The notes beneath the pieces were generated by a model, which had not been told where the DNA came from, did no database searches, and saw only the letters and a program-made list of their open reading frames with translations. Made by a program: the position numbers and the translations under genes. A stretch of DNA of 64,000 nucleotides from Ixodes scapularis. Lineage: Eukaryota > Arthropoda > Arachnida > Ixodida > Ixodidae. Of this stretch, positions 49,491-61,711 are shown piece after piece. Positions within the stretch are counted from its first letter, which is position 1; each line of letters opens with the position of its first letter. The DNA lies in contig NW_024609881.1 in NCBI RefSeq assembly GCF_016920785.2, positions 46,966,710 to 47,030,709 of the forward strand. Direction: 5' to 3'.

Positions 49491-51150
49491 TGGAGCTCCA
49501 CCAATGCCCTGCGCATGTGTCTCAGCACCTTCCACCAGCTTCTACAGGCACTTAACAGGACTATACTGATCTTTTCTCTCACTGTGGCAGTTGCAACTAT
49601 CTATAGGGAAGAGGTTACAGGTTCTGAAAATCACTGGCCTAAAACAGTAACCTGACTCATTGAAAGAGAACACACTTCAGAAATGGCAAAGCACACTCTA
49701 GCATCCATGCTCTTTGGTGGGAGCAGTAAATCCGTCAATTATAAACTGAAGAAAAAAAGAGGAAAAATCTTAAATACAAGGGTGATTAAGAAATATTCAT
49801 GCCTGTAGATTTTATTTAGATGAAAATGTTTCAAACCCCAAGCCTGTCTTGAATTATGACATGGGGAAAGCCTTGGTTGATTCGCAAATTATTTATTATA
49901 TCATCTACTGCCACTCGTCTATCTGGCAGAATGAGCTCACAAGCACGCTCATTCTCGTCATCAGTCGTCGACACGCACGGGCATAAGCTTCGTTATGGCT
50001 GACACTTGTGCATCCTTCATATAACTTCTGTACCCATTCAAACACACTTCTTTGCAACAAAACATTTCCATGATATACTGTGCACAAAGTTTTTGATAGA
50101 TATTGGCACCAGACACCCCTTCAGACCACAAAAACAATGACTCCTCCACTTGTAGATAGATATATAGATATTTATTTTGGCTCAGGAGAGCCGCGTACAA
50201 ATTACAGACGGGGCAGCCTTTCTTTCTTGCACCACTGCCACAAGTACCACACGGTCACAACTGCCTGCACAGCAGTGACTGTAGAGACAGCAACCTTGTA
50301 CGAAAAGGGCTGACAAGACAGTGTGACCAACTCTAGGTGCAAGATAACAGAAGTGCTAATAATTTTTTAATCACCGTCATATAACATGAATCCTTTTTAG
50401 CACCTATATTCTGGCTCCGACCATACGTATTTCTCGATTTCTTTATTTCATGAGCCAATTTTGGTAACTGAATACATATAGCATTTATACCAAGCCATTC
50501 TTGTATGGTCGTATCCACTACATATGTGAGTTATATCTTTCTATAGATTCAAACTTATCTACTTTGAATTTATTATGATCATAAACGTCAAAATCAAATG
50601 GGTTGTTTAATCTTCAAAGAGTGCCGAGTCAGTCAGTCAGATATGAAATTAGATGGTTCGTGTCACCGCTGTAGAGGGCAAACTTTCCATATGCAGCACG
50701 ACTGGTAACTTGTGGTTTTTACATGCAACTTTCAAACCTGACCTTCCGATTTTCTGTGTACTAGATGGGTGGTTATGGTTCTGCTAGCCCGTGGGCCACA
50801 GGTTGCCGACCCCTTACCTAGTGCATTATTTTCCAAAATAAATAATTAAGATGCCCAAATCAGCCTTCGCGAACATTTTGTGTTTTTGCTAATTATGCAA
50901 ATTTCTTCCGTAAGCAATTTGATTATCAAAAGTTTTAATAAGCGAGGAATGACCCTTGGGCTAGTGCCGAGTTATTAGCCAAGAATAATTTAAGCCCACA
51001 TATCTATTGAAATGCGAACTGCAGCCAAAATCCTAAAATACTGTACTCTGTCTCTCTGTCTGAAAACCTTCATTACAGGTATATGAGGGAGGTAGTTTGA
51101 GGTGGCCCAGAGGGGGCCACATTTCACAAACACTAGGTCGGCTCTTTAGG
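49491..51150. other. Anonymous sequence with a possible hAT terminus
   Basis: No gene supported. At 50790-50812, GGGCCACAGGTTGCCGACCC looks like the end of a hAT element of the GGGTCGGCAACCTG type, but I found no matching partner end. Confidence 0.35.
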
Positions 51151-51151
51151 T

Positions 51152-51545
51152 TAGGTAATCATGTCCTTCAATAAATTCCATTTCATTATAAAAATTAAAT
51201 TAAATTTTTATCTCTGGGGCATGCTTTGTTGCAATGCACAAGTGCTGTGTGGGGAAGTAGGCATCATGAAAACACCCTACACTGGCCCACAACTTTTCTT
51301 GGCAATGCAGTGAAGAGGCGGAGAGCCCGCGCACAGCTTTATTCAGCGCTCAAAATGGGAGAGGGAACGCGTGCCTGTACCCTCCACTGCATTGCCAAGA
51401 AACGTTGTGGGCCAGTGTAGGGTGTTTTCATGATGCCTACTTCACCAGACAACACATGTGCATTGCAACAAAGCATGCCCCAGAGATAAAAATCCAATTT
51501 AATTTTTATAACGAAATGGAATATATTGAGGGACATGATTACCTA
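51152..51545. repeat. Long hairpin: ~160-bp inverted arms, 72-bp loop
   Basis: The left arm 51154-51312 and right arm 51385-51543 are reverse complements over about 159 bases with few mismatches. They share GGTAATCATGTCC, TTTATCTCTGGGGCATGCTT, GTTGCAATGCACA, TAGGCATCATGAAAACACCC and ACACTGGCCCACAA. The loop (51313-51384) is GC-rich. The structure resembles a foldback MITE. Short frames across it on both strands mirror each other and are not genes. Confidence 0.9.
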
Positions 51546-52353
51546 ACGATTGTTAGCTTCTACGATACTGTACAGCATGTGGTAACATGTGTACCGAGAG
51601 GGCCATGGCATATATGCTGTGGCACAGTACACTGCACCGCAGGGTGAATATGTTTCTGGTATGGTGTGGTTCTAGGTACACAGATGAATTCTGAATTCAT
51701 TATTATACCATTCAAGATGGTATTCTACATTAGCACATTCACCACACTCGTCACTTTGACGAGAGGCTTGTAGGTAAGGGTAAAATACTGTGACTATAAG
51801 TTTGGCTTGTGCCACATTGAACTTTGTGTATGCAGTTTGGCACTCATGCCATCACCTATTAGATAACAATATGTGTTATGTGCTTCTAAGCTCAATATGA
51901 ACCCAATTTTCACTTTCACAGCTCACATATTTCCTAGTTCCAATAGACTAATGAATTCTCCTGACAGTTGCTGACTACTGTTGAAAATACAAAGAAAACA
52001 CTTATGGTATTCCTAACATTATTTTTACTATGTGGTGAGGGAATTATTAACAGCTACAGGAAGAGACCGAGACGAACAACTGATAGCCTAGAGACAAGCA
52101 AAACACCAGCAATAAGTGAAACACAAAGAAAAACTGAAGTAAGCACTTACAATGTTGACAATCTAGTGCTCCATCCCTGTTGCTTCCTGTTTCTCCTTAA
52201 AGTTCCTATCTCCAGTGACAAACTTCTCAATATGCAAAGCTTTGAGGAGTTCCATTTTCTCGGTGACCGTGCCAAGCTGCTCTTGATATACTGTTTCTCT
52301 GGTGTAACCTGCCTAGGTGTGCTTACAGCACTTAAATTTTTCTACTTATTTTA
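51546..52353. other. Probable 5' region of the CR1 LINE plus unknown flank
   Basis: The LINE 5' untranslated region must end at 52353, but I cannot see where it begins. The open frame from 51968 overlaps the start of ORF1 in another phase and has no recognisable domain. Confidence 0.35.
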
Positions 52354-53403
52354 TTGCCATTTAATTCGACGATTATGTCCCTTGTTTGCGACGCTTGCCA
52401 AAAAGGCATTTTGCCTGATGGTAGACTCATGACATGCTCAGTTTGCGAGCATAACTATCATCTCGGGAAAACGTGTTCCGGCATTGCTGAGTCCACGTTT
52501 ACTGCCATGAGCCCCGACAAAAAAGAAAAATGGAGGTGCAAAGTTTGCCGTTCTAAGAACAATCGTGCTGATATAGACGGGGTCGATGCTAGCTCTGACT
52601 CGATTTCGTCCTGCGAAACCACGACACTCGCGGCGCAAATCCTGACCATCAACGAAAAGCTTGATTCAATACTTTCTCTGAAGGCTAGCGTAAATTTACT
52701 GCTCGAGCTTCCCGCAAAGGTGAATGAGCTCTTGCTCCTCAAGCCTACCATAGATCTCATGAAAGTGACTGTGGAGGAGGTTCAAACTTCCATTTCCTTC
52801 CTAGGAAAGAAATACGATAGCCTCCTCGTCAGGGTGTCTGCTCATGCGACCGACATGAACGAGCTGCGTACGGAAGTGGCTTTACTAAAGGACACGGTTT
52901 GCGAACAGGCACATACTATCCAAAGCCTCCAAACCGAGATGAACGACGCTGACCAACGCGGTCGCCAACATATTATGGAAATTCATGGAATGACCGTCAA
53001 ACCCGACGAGGCTCTCCCTTCCATCTTAGCGGGACTGGCAGACAAGCTAGGAATTCCGGGACATCAACCAGCTGATGTCGTGTCGGTTTTCAGGCTACCA
53101 GGCAAACGATCTATAAAACCACCTATTTTGGTCAAGTTTACATCTGTGACCACTAAAGACAAATGGATGCAAGCTCGTAGCAAGCTGAGGCAATTTTCTC
53201 GTGACAATCCACCCGAAAGAGTGTATTTCAACGACAGCTTAACTCAGACCAACAGAGAACTTTTCTGGCAGGCACGTACTCTTGGAAAAGAACGCGGTTA
53301 CAAATTTGTGTGGGTCAAAAATGCTCGAATTTATGCCAAAAAAGATGAGGGCGCTTCTCCGGTACGGATTCAGCAGAGAAGTGACCTGGATCTAATCACA
53401 TAA
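52354..53403 (+). CDS. LINE ORF1: PHD finger, coiled-coil and FP-like RNA-binding protein
   Basis: This 349-residue protein probably binds the element RNA. Residues 12-65 form a PHD-type zinc finger with Cys12, Cys15, Cys28, Cys31, His36, Cys41, Cys62 and Cys65, plus the conserved Trp60 two residues before the last Cys pair. Residues of roughly 85-205 are rich in Leu/Glu/Lys heptads (for example 'LRTEVALLKDTVCEQ') and look like a coiled coil suited to multimerisation. From about 205 to 335 lies a domain like baculovirus FP25K and L1 ORF1 C-terminal folds ('IMEIHGM', 'DVVSVFRLPG', 'ILVKF'). ATG 52354 is chosen because the zinc finger begins 11 residues later. It is followed after five bases by ORF2. 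The frame is intact. Confidence 0.85.
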   Translation: MPFNSTIMSLVCDACQKGILPDGRLMTCSVCEHNYHLGKTCSGIAESTFTAMSPDKKEKWRCKVCRSKNNRADIDGVDASSDSISSCETTTLAAQILTINEKLDSILSLKASVNLLLELPAKVNELLLLKPTIDLMKVTVEEVQTSISFLGKKYDSLLVRVSAHATDMNELRTEVALLKDTVCEQAHTIQSLQTEMNDADQRGRQHIMEIHGMTVKPDEALPSILAGLADKLGIPGHQPADVVSVFRLPGKRSIKPPILVKFTSVTTKDKWMQARSKLRQFSRDNPPERVYFNDSLTQTNRELFWQARTLGKERGYKFVWVKNARIYAKKDEGASPVRIQQRSDLDLIT

Positions 53404-53408
53404 CCGGC

Positions 53409-56279
53409 ATGGCTAGTTTTTTACAGTATGCCGATTTTCTCTCGTTTAATAGCTCGTTTTCTTCTTCTTCAACCGACTCTTTCATGGTCTTACACATAAA
53501 CATTCGCAGTATTCGAAGATACTGGGATGAATTTAAGACAGTTGTTGATCAAATGCGGGACCAAATTGATGCAATTGTGCTAACGGAAATCAATGTCAGT
53601 GCTGATCATCCGTCACAGTTTAATATTCTAGGATTTCAAAATTTCTTTTATACACGGCCAATTACTAGAGGAGGAGGAATCGGCGTATTTATAAAGAACT
53701 CATGGTCAACAACTCAAACTGATGTCACATTTCAACACTTGAAAAGCTTGATGCTAAAGGTTTCTAATTCTAACTATGCGGTTTGCTTGCTTGCTCTTTA
53801 CCGACCTCCTTCGTCCAACTGCTCTGGCTTCTTAGAGGAGCTGAGGGAAAATTTGAGAGAATTGTCTAATGAAGCACATTTATATTTGGTGGGAGATATC
53901 AACATTGACACCCTGAAAACTTCCAAAAATTGTGTTTGTGATTATTTATCACTACTTGCCGAGCACGGAATCATACCTACCATTCAGAGTGCGACCCGCG
54001 AAGAAGTATTAAATGAAAATCTGGTATCATCCTGCCTAGATCATGTAAACGTACGAGCTCCAGATGCTTCCGTACACTCCGCTGTCATTTTACAAAAGCT
54101 TGCAGATCATTATTTTGTCGCATGTAAATGTGTTTTTCTCTCCAGAAAAGGTAATAATTTCGAAAGTGCGTGTCGTTTAGAGCGGGTTGACTTCAACACT
54201 TTTGATCGACTAATTAAAGAATATGATTGGAATGAATTCCTATCCTCGGTTAACAGCACGAACCTGTACTCAATGTTTGTAGATATCATTAGAAATTTCC
54301 GGGAGTTATCGAAGACCGTTGTATATGTTAAAAAACGCAAACCCTCCCTGCCCTGGCTCACCCCAGATATTCTTGAAGCTATAAGTCACAAAGAAAAACT
54401 GTGGAAGAAGTTTCGGAGGTCCCCCAACAATGCCTCTCTCGAACTAGAATGCAAGATGCAAAGAAATCGAGTCAATGCCCTCATTCGGTCAACGAAGAGA
54501 ACCTATTTAGCGAAAAAAATATCGAACGCTCGTTCGGACTCCAGGAAAACTTGGACTGTCGTCAATGAGCTTCGGGGCTATCTAAAAAAGAACGTAACTG
54601 AGACATTACGCAAACACTTTGGGACTGATATGGCGACTATTGTCAACGGGTTTGATAATTTTTTCGCTAACTCTATTACTGTGCCAATTGATAGCGCGGT
54701 GGATTCGAAACCCGGAACTCCGTTTCACTATGAATCTGCTTTCCTTCCTTCTGTCTCAGAAGCTGAGTTGCGGTCCTACCTGTTTGGATTAAAGCGATTC
54801 AGGTCGGCGGGTGTAGACGGCCTTACAGTTAGAGACTTGTGTCGGAATTATGACTCTTTAAAAAGCGTGCTCCTCGTTCTCATAAATAATGTTATAGAAA
54901 CTGGTAATGTGCCTGATGACTTAAAACAAGCCATAGTTGTTCCTCTTTTCAAAGGTGGCGCACAAAACCAAGTGTCATCCTACAGGCCAATCTCAATACT
55001 ATCTTGTATTTCACAGATATTAGAAAAACATATTTTTATTGTTATGTCCGGTTTTCTCGACAAACACAATTTAATCTCGCCAAGTCAATACGGGTTTGTT
55101 GCTGGTCGTAGTACAACTAATCTCCTTGAGAAATTCTCAGATATTGTGCACTCTTCCTTCGACGATAACATGTATGTGTGTGCCCTCTTCGTTGATGTAG
55201 CCAAAGCGTTTGACACCGTGAACCACAACATCCTCTTAGACAAACTATCTAGAATCGGCTTTCGGGGGCCATTTCATACATTGCTCAAGAGTTTCCTTTC
55301 AAATCGTACACAGGTTGTTTCAGCAGACAATGTCCGCAGCTCTCAAGTTTTCCTTACTTCTGGAGTTCCCCAGGGTTCCATTCTTTCTCCTTTACTATTC
55401 AACCTCTACGTAAATGACATTTCTGCGGCAACGACAAATTCAACAATTTTTCAATATGCGGACGACACTCTTTTGTTTTCTCGGCACCTAGTTTACCAGC
55501 GTGCTATGGAAATGCTTCAGGCAGACGCAACCAAAATTATTGACTGGTTTTCGGCAAACAAGCTACGTGTAAATGCTTCGAAAACAAAACTGATCTGCTT
55601 CCGTAATCCTTTAAAAAATGTCAGTTTGACTTTTCCACTATTCCTTCACAGCTCCAATTGTCCATGTTGTAATTGTAGACCCGTCGAATATGTTAGTTCA
55701 GTAAAGTACTTAGGTATTCACTTTGATTGTGATCTTACATGGGACACTCATATGTCTTACGTTTGTCAACGGTTGAGGAGCGTGTCGTGCATGATGTACC
55801 ACATTAAAGGTTTTATACCATTGTCAGTTAGAAGGAACATAATGCACGCCTTAGCTTACAGCGTACTAAGGTACGGCATAACTGTCTTTTTGAATTGTTC
55901 ACTCTCCTGGCATTTAAGACTTGACCGAGTTTTAAAAGGGATTCTAAAAAGTGTCGCATACAACAGCGACTTTTCATCCAATGCTAACCTCTTCATTTCA
56001 CTTGAGTTGCCGTCTTTTTACTCGCTTTTCCTTTAAACTGTCGTTTGGCGGCATTTCTGGGAAAGTGATTTCAAACTCGCGTCTATTCCATCTCGTGAAC
56101 TCAGATCTGTTCCACGTTTCGTCACTCCTAGGGTGAGAACTCACTATGGTGAAAGTCTGCGCACATTTTATGTCCCAAAAATTTTTAATGGTCTTTCAGA
56201 ATCTCTGTTTTCCATTAACTCAAACAAAATGTTGAAAAAATGTCTGAGAAGCATGTTCTCGGATGTGCGAAAACAGTGA
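53409..56279 (+). pseudogene. LINE ORF2: endonuclease-reverse transcriptase with one premature stop
   Basis: The frame runs 957 codons including the final stop at 56277-56279, but codon 876 (56034-56036) is TAA. The text after it is in the same frame and keeps family resemblance ('VWRHFWESDF', 'YGESLRTFYVPKIFNGL'). A single base change, probably CAA to TAA, therefore removes about 80 residues. Residues 25-235 are the apurinic-type endonuclease: Asn31, Glu60, Asp163 and Asn165 in GDIN, Asp211 and the Asp233-His234 pair. Residues of about 500-760 are the reverse transcriptase: SYRPISIL 524-531, Asp596 in FVDVAKAFD, GVPQGSILSPLLF 652-664 and YADD 683-686. All visible catalytic residues are present, so the truncated product might retain partial activity. 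Confidence 0.85.
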
Positions 56280-56980
56280 CCATCCATCTTCTTTTTTTCT
56301 ACCTTAGTTTTATAAGGTAATCTTTTCAGTTCACTTTTTGGTTTACACGTTTTGAGCTATCATTAAAAACGTGATTGTAAGAAATATTTTGTACCTCACT
56401 GGGATTTTTTTTTCTTTTTTTCTTTATGAAAATACGAAAAAAAAACATGAAAAACTTTTCTTTATGAAAGTAATCGTGTAAGTTTTCAAAGTAACTGTGA
56501 CTGCGCATATCTTTCATTCTTTTTTCTTTTTGGAAAGTATAAAAAGCTTGTTTTTTCCTTAAGAAAAGCAATACTGCAAAAAAACGCGCGCGTCCTTTTT
56601 TTTTTTTTTTTTTTTTGAGGAAGTAAGTCGGCCTTGGCAGTTCGTTCCTGCTTCCGATACGACTACGGTCTTCATTGTATTCTCGGGCTACTGTATTTGC
56701 GTATGTGTGCGTTTATTTTCTGATGAGACTACGTGTTTTCCTGCACTTTTTCAAGACCGACAGAAATGTGAACTTGCGCCTAGAGCAGAAGGTGTCATCG
56801 GTGTGTGATTCGTGTTTGTACGTGTGTGTGTGTGAGTGTGTGTACGTGACAATGTGAACATTTTCAATAAGCTTGCTGCAACTGCTGGGTCTAGTCCCAC
56901 AAGCCCTTGAGGCTTTGACAAGACCAGGAACTTCATCCTGACTCTAAGAATTAGTTATTAAAGATTACTATTACTATTAC

Positions 56981-57923
56981 GTAGTTGTGTATGGCTGCAG
57001 CTTAGGCAGAAGCGGGTGGGTGTCAAATTTTGAAAAGTGGCTCTAGGCAAGTGTGCGATTCAGATATACGAAACTCCATGTAATCAAAGGAACACGGATC
57101 CAGAAGAAAAACCCAGAGAACAGAGGAGACACTGACCAATGATTACTAGAAGATATTGATAGGAGTTGATGCCTTCATAAAGAGAATTGTCGACTTCATC
57201 CAGTCTGATATGTTTTGTGTTCCTCTGCTTGTCTGTGGGGTACTGCACCAACAAACAATTTTCATTGTGCTTGAAATACATCAAAAATTACTTTACTACA
57301 ATCAAGTTCAAACTTTAGAACTTCTCATCGTTAGACGGCATTTTATACCATTGTAACTTCGACCTCATACAAGCTGTTACAAAGGGGCTGCTGTATCTGT
57401 GTGCATGTATGTTTATGTGACCGTAGGGGGAGGCGGCACTTTAGACTGCCTAGGGTGGCAAAGTGTTAAGTCCAAGTCTTCCTCTTTACAAATATGAGAC
57501 TACCCCAACTTGGACTCCTGGTCTATCAATTACAAAATGAGGTTAGGGATAGTGATACCAGTGCAAATGATGTACCAGACTATTTGCACAAATGAATTGT
57601 AGGAGAATATAACTGTAGAAGCTGCCCCATTATACATGAGGACAGTAAAATGCATTACTTATAAGAAAGCTAGCTGTGAAATTAATAAGGACTAAAGGTA
57701 ACAATGGTTCTCTACAATACAGAGCATCCACCTGTTGACCAGAAAACTTGTCGAAGGTTGGTATCGCTCATGATGCCCATTCAGCATTTTGAAGCCATGC
57801 CTAGGAGCACTTAGGCTTGTCGTAAACACACAGTTGATGAGAATAGTCTTGCTTGGTGCTGCTCTTATCATAGCCTGCAAGGCGACTGTTCGGTTGGGAT
57901 ACCTAGGAAAACACACCAATGCC
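56981..57923. other. Anonymous non-coding sequence
   Basis: No gene supported. It lies between the LINE 3' end and the C-terminal piece of the Harbinger-like pseudogene. Confidence 0.4.
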
Positions 57924-58800
57924 TTACAGCTTCAGATGCACAGGGAGTACTGCTTCGATCAGTTCAAGCACCAAGTTATGAAGAATTGCTGTAGTCACAA
58001 TGCCGGAAAGTGCAGTGTCCAGCTGTCAGGCTGAACTTGAAATCAGGAAAACAGCATTTCTGTACATCCTACTGCCCTTCCATTGGGTGGATATGTCTAC
58101 TATGTATGCATACACACAGCCACTGGTGCAGCAGGAATTATATTCGGGGGGGGGGGGGGGGGCTTTCTTAGATATTTGCGTATAGTAGTGAATGTACGGT
58201 ATGACTGACGGGTACAGGCACAGCCGTCCCGAAACTTCGGGTGGTAGTCCTTCAATATTTGTCTTGCTTCACTAACAAAACAAAAACAAAAACAAGTGAT
58301 GATTTCAGGGATGGGGAAGGGGAGGGGCAGGTTTGACCTTTCAAACCACCCCCCTGCCTGTGCCACTGCACACAGCATTTTAAGCATACAAAATGGGAGC
58401 GCACAGTTGAAGGGATGTTGAACAAAACTTTAATGTATGTGATAGGCACAGGGGGGTCTTAACCACCAACATTAAGATGCAAGCATGAGCCCTGTCTTTC
58501 CTCCCTTTGCCCATCGTCTCTGGTGCCGCAACTACTGTCATGATGTCGTGTAAGCAAGCGAAGCCTTCATCTGACAGGAAAAGACCAAACCTGATCTCTT
58601 TCAACATCTGCCTTAAAAGCCCATTTGTTAAAAAGAATTCTCCTATCCAGTGATTTGGATACCGTACCAGAATGCTTTCGATGAACAGCTGGTTGACCAA
58701 CTTTTTCTGCACAGTGCACCTACCGCAACTGAGATCGACATGTTCTACCGTTGGTGACTGCATAGAAAGGGGTGTGCAGTCAACCACTGAAATGACACCT
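57924..58800 (-). pseudogene. PIF/Harbinger-like transposase remnant
   Basis: Read from 58800 downward, a segment opens 'GVISVVDCTPLSMQSPTVEH', matching the first catalytic block of Harbinger DDE nucleases (GxIxxxDGTHIxIxxP). About 50 residues later comes 'YPNHWIGEFFLTNGLLR', where active relatives have a PGSxHDS-type motif, so the second catalytic Asp is lost. 'GLFLSDEGFACL' corresponds to the LLGDSGY-type block, and 'GRKDRAHA' to the YNRAH-type block. After an interruption that includes a poly-G tract (58147-58162), a piece near 58027-57924 ends with 'GIVTTAILHNLVLEL', matching the C-terminal LHN motif. The glutamate block was not found. This is an old, dead copy. Its presence supports the Harbinger reading of the inverted repeats at 46369 and 62214. 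Confidence 0.6.
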
Positions 58801-59503
58801 TAAAATGGCTTGTGTCAAACCCTTTGGTAATGGAACTACGTATACTATGAATTAGTGACGGGGAAAGGAGGTGTAACTACCAATACATCACAGCAATACC
58901 AATCGTAGATCCCTTGATGATCATACAAACTGTCAATTTTCGAACACGCAAAGGTCGCCCAGAACCGTTTTCTTTTATTTTTTTAGTTCCTGCTGATAGG
59001 AACCAGAAGCTCGTTCGCGAGTGATAATAGGCAGTTCTGGAGTTCATACAAATAGACGGCGGCAGTTTTCGAAGTACGAAAACTCCCACTAGTACATCAC
59101 ATCATGCCGATGAGAACGGTCGTCTCTTCGTACCACCAACCCCAGCCTGCCCCAATACAGCGCTGAACGAATCTCGCACTGTAGTCGTTACGATTTGTCG
59201 TCGCTACGAATGAAAGATATAAAGAAAAATATTCCTAAAAAGCGCGATCACCAGAAAAGTTACGGTTATGGAAAGATACAGTTTTCTGATGCCAAGATTC
59301 TACTCGCGAGACAAGGAAAATTCACTGAAGATTGTCTCAAAACTCAGAAAACGAAAAAAAAAATGAATTTTTGCTATTTTATTATTTAAAAGCGCCGCAA
59401 TCTCATGCAACCGGCGGAGGTGTCGACAATCAGCTGATCGCTGAGATCATGTACTGCCACTATTCAACGCGCTGATCGGATTGAAGGATATGCGTTGCAA
59501 GCA
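58801..59503. other. Anonymous sequence upstream of the Harbinger-like remnant
   Basis: The N-terminal part of the transposase would be expected here on the minus strand, but I cannot recognise it. An A-rich stretch lies near 59335-59375. Confidence 0.35.
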
Positions 59504-61711
59504 GTTGTTGTTGTTGTTGTTGAGTGTTGTTACACACGGAAAGAGGGGATGCCTGCACGTAATGTTAGCCTCCTTGGGCAGGGGCAAGACTCGCACAGGC
59601 GGGGAAAGAGGATGAGAAAAGAAGAGAAGAGGGGTTGGGGGGTGATTTGGTCACCAATCTCTGGATGGGTAGGGTCGAATCAGGAGGCTATTTTCTTGAG
59701 GGAGGGGGGACACTGCAGAACTGTCTTCTGGTATGGAGATCACAAATTAGTCGATGGCAGTTGAGACGAGAAGGCGTGGCTGGTCTAGGTGGCGGGCCGG
59801 TGGGCTAGAGGCGCGTTGCAAGTCCAGTGGCTTTGAGGTACTCAAGAAGAGATTTATAAACAAGTTCTCTTCTTCGTCGACCTCCGGTAGGAAAAAGGAT
59901 ATCGTTCTTTTGAGTCACAGTTGTGCTGGCACTTAGGATGGTGGTAAAAAAGGACCGTCGAGCTTGATCGTAGTGAGAACAATTTAGGAGGACGTGGTCA
60001 AGGTCCTCTGGGACATTGCATTTGGCACAGTTGGGTGTACTAGACCTGGAGATCTTGTGAAGTGTCGTTGATGTGTAGGCGCAGTTTGCACGAAGGCGAT
60101 GGAGCAGCGTGGAATCTGATCTGGTTAGTTTTGACTCGGGGAGCGATGGAGGAGGATTTCCGCTTGCAACTTCTGTATGGGGGTGACGCATTGTGGTAAT
60201 TAATTTGCACAGTCTGCGCGCTTCGCAATAACGTGGGATGAAAAGACTGGGTTCTTCTTCCTTGTGTGCCTTTGAAGCAAGGGCATCGGCGCGTTCGTTG
60301 CCGGGGATACCCATATGTGACGGAATCCATTGAAAAGCCAACTGCCACCCTCGCATGCAAAGTTTTCGGGCCTTGTCGGCCACACATTGGGCCAGAAAAG
60401 GAGCTTGGTCTGAAGCTTCCAAATTGGATAACGCACTTCGAGAGTCGGAGAGAATAACAGTCTTGCAAGGATTGAGGTTGTGAAGCGCATCTAATGCCGC
60501 TGCTAGTGCAGCCAGCTCCGCTGTCGTTGACGTGGTTGCGAAGTTGAGGCGGTGTGATGCTTCGATTCCGGCATCGGGAATGACGAATGCCGCTGTAGAT
60601 GTTGCAGTTGTGGGATTCGTTGACCCGTCAGTAAACACTTGGAGCCAACCATTGTACGTGCTTGTCAGTTGGTCAGCTGCAAGCGACCTTCCGACAGTGG
60701 CCGAGATAGAATTCTTCTTCGGGAAATAAGGAAGCGTTTCATCTACAGTGTACGGCGGTTGGGTTATGAAAGGTGCCGGAGGAAAGTGATGGCAATTAGG
60801 AGGTCCAATTTGTAAGTTAAATTCTTGTACACATTGGCCTATCTGCGAATCAAAACGCTCTTCAATGTCGGACAGCAGTGATGTCGCAGATAGTGCTCCA
60901 TACATACGAGTGATATGATTCATTGCTCTTATTCTTATGTGCATAGCTACTGTTTGATCCTTGGCCTCTACGAGTGTCGCCGTATTGCCCGCGAAGCGTG
61001 GCAGTCCAAGGCACTGACGGAGGGCAATACGGTGAAAACGTTCGAGTGTGGTCATTTGATGAGCCCTGATCGTGATGAGAGGTAGGCTGTATAACATTCT
61101 TGAGAGGATAAGGCCACGGTAGAGAATCAGTAGTCCCTGAGGAGGCAGTCCAGATTTCTGGCGATGGAAGTGACAGAGCACAGTTAATAATTTGGTGCAC
61201 TGCGTTACAAGTCGTTTTATCTCGGGTCTCCATGTAACGTGGTCATCTATTTCCATCCCCAAGTATCGGTACGTTGAGACTCTTTGGATCGGTATTCCTT
61301 TGATGGTTGGCGTATTTGCAACTTTGCGGTTTGGATGTCGACCAGGGCGGTAACAAAGGAAGGCTGTTTTGCTTGTAGATAAATTAAGTCCTAGTTCTTC
61401 TAGAGTTGAAGTCGTGCTGTCAAGAACTTTCTGAAGCCTTTTGCCGATGGTCCTTGACAGTCTGGATGGACCGACACACCAAATTGCCACATCATCGGCG
61501 TATATCGTCATGTGAACTGTTGTACTGGACGTTTCTGCGGAGTTTATGCATAGCGGAAGTTCTGCCATGGTAAGGTTAAACAGAAACGGGCTCAGTACAC
61601 TTCCTTGGGGAACGCCTTGGGTCACCGACCGACGAGTGCTTAGACATTCGGCAGCTCTTACTGTTAGGCTGCGGCCAGTGAGGAACGCGGCGATATAGTC
61701 ATATCGCCGCG
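59504..61711 (-). mobile_element. 5'-truncated LINE of the I/R1 group with RNase H
   Basis: On the minus strand the element runs from a truncated 5' end near 61700 to a 3' (CAA)n tail, seen as (TTG)n at 59504-59522 on the plus strand. It retains the C-terminal half of the reverse transcriptase, an RNase H domain and a terminal zinc-knuckle. The combination of RNase H and CCHC places it in the I/R1/LOA-type LINEs and not with the CR1 copy upstream. A 3' untranslated region of about 290 bases separates the stop from the tail. The 5' junction carries two adjacent perfect hairpins (61687-61746). Confidence 0.8.

Larger units (their letters stand above)
52354..56980 (+). mobile_element. Nearly complete CR1-type LINE
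   Basis: ORF1 (52354-53403) and ORF2 (53409-56279) are separated by five bases, and a 3' untranslated region of about 700 bases ends in ATTACTATTACTATTAC (56964-56980), a short 3' repeat as seen in CR1-group LINEs. ORF1 carries a PHD finger, and ORF2 an apurinic-type endonuclease and a reverse transcriptase without RNase H, which is the CR1 layout. The only defect I can see in the coding part is one in-frame stop in ORF2. The 5' boundary is not resolved. T- and TG-rich low complexity occurs in the 3' region (56596-56616 and near 56820). Confidence 0.85.

Noticed and set aside
51968..52432. 154-codon frame before the LINE ORF1
   Set aside because: It overlaps ORF1 in another phase and shows no motif. 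Likely 5' untranslated region or flank.
60040..61233. Open frames of 96-142 codons on the minus strand and several on the plus strand
   Set aside because: Shadows of the reverse transcriptase-RNase H frame at 59805-61769.
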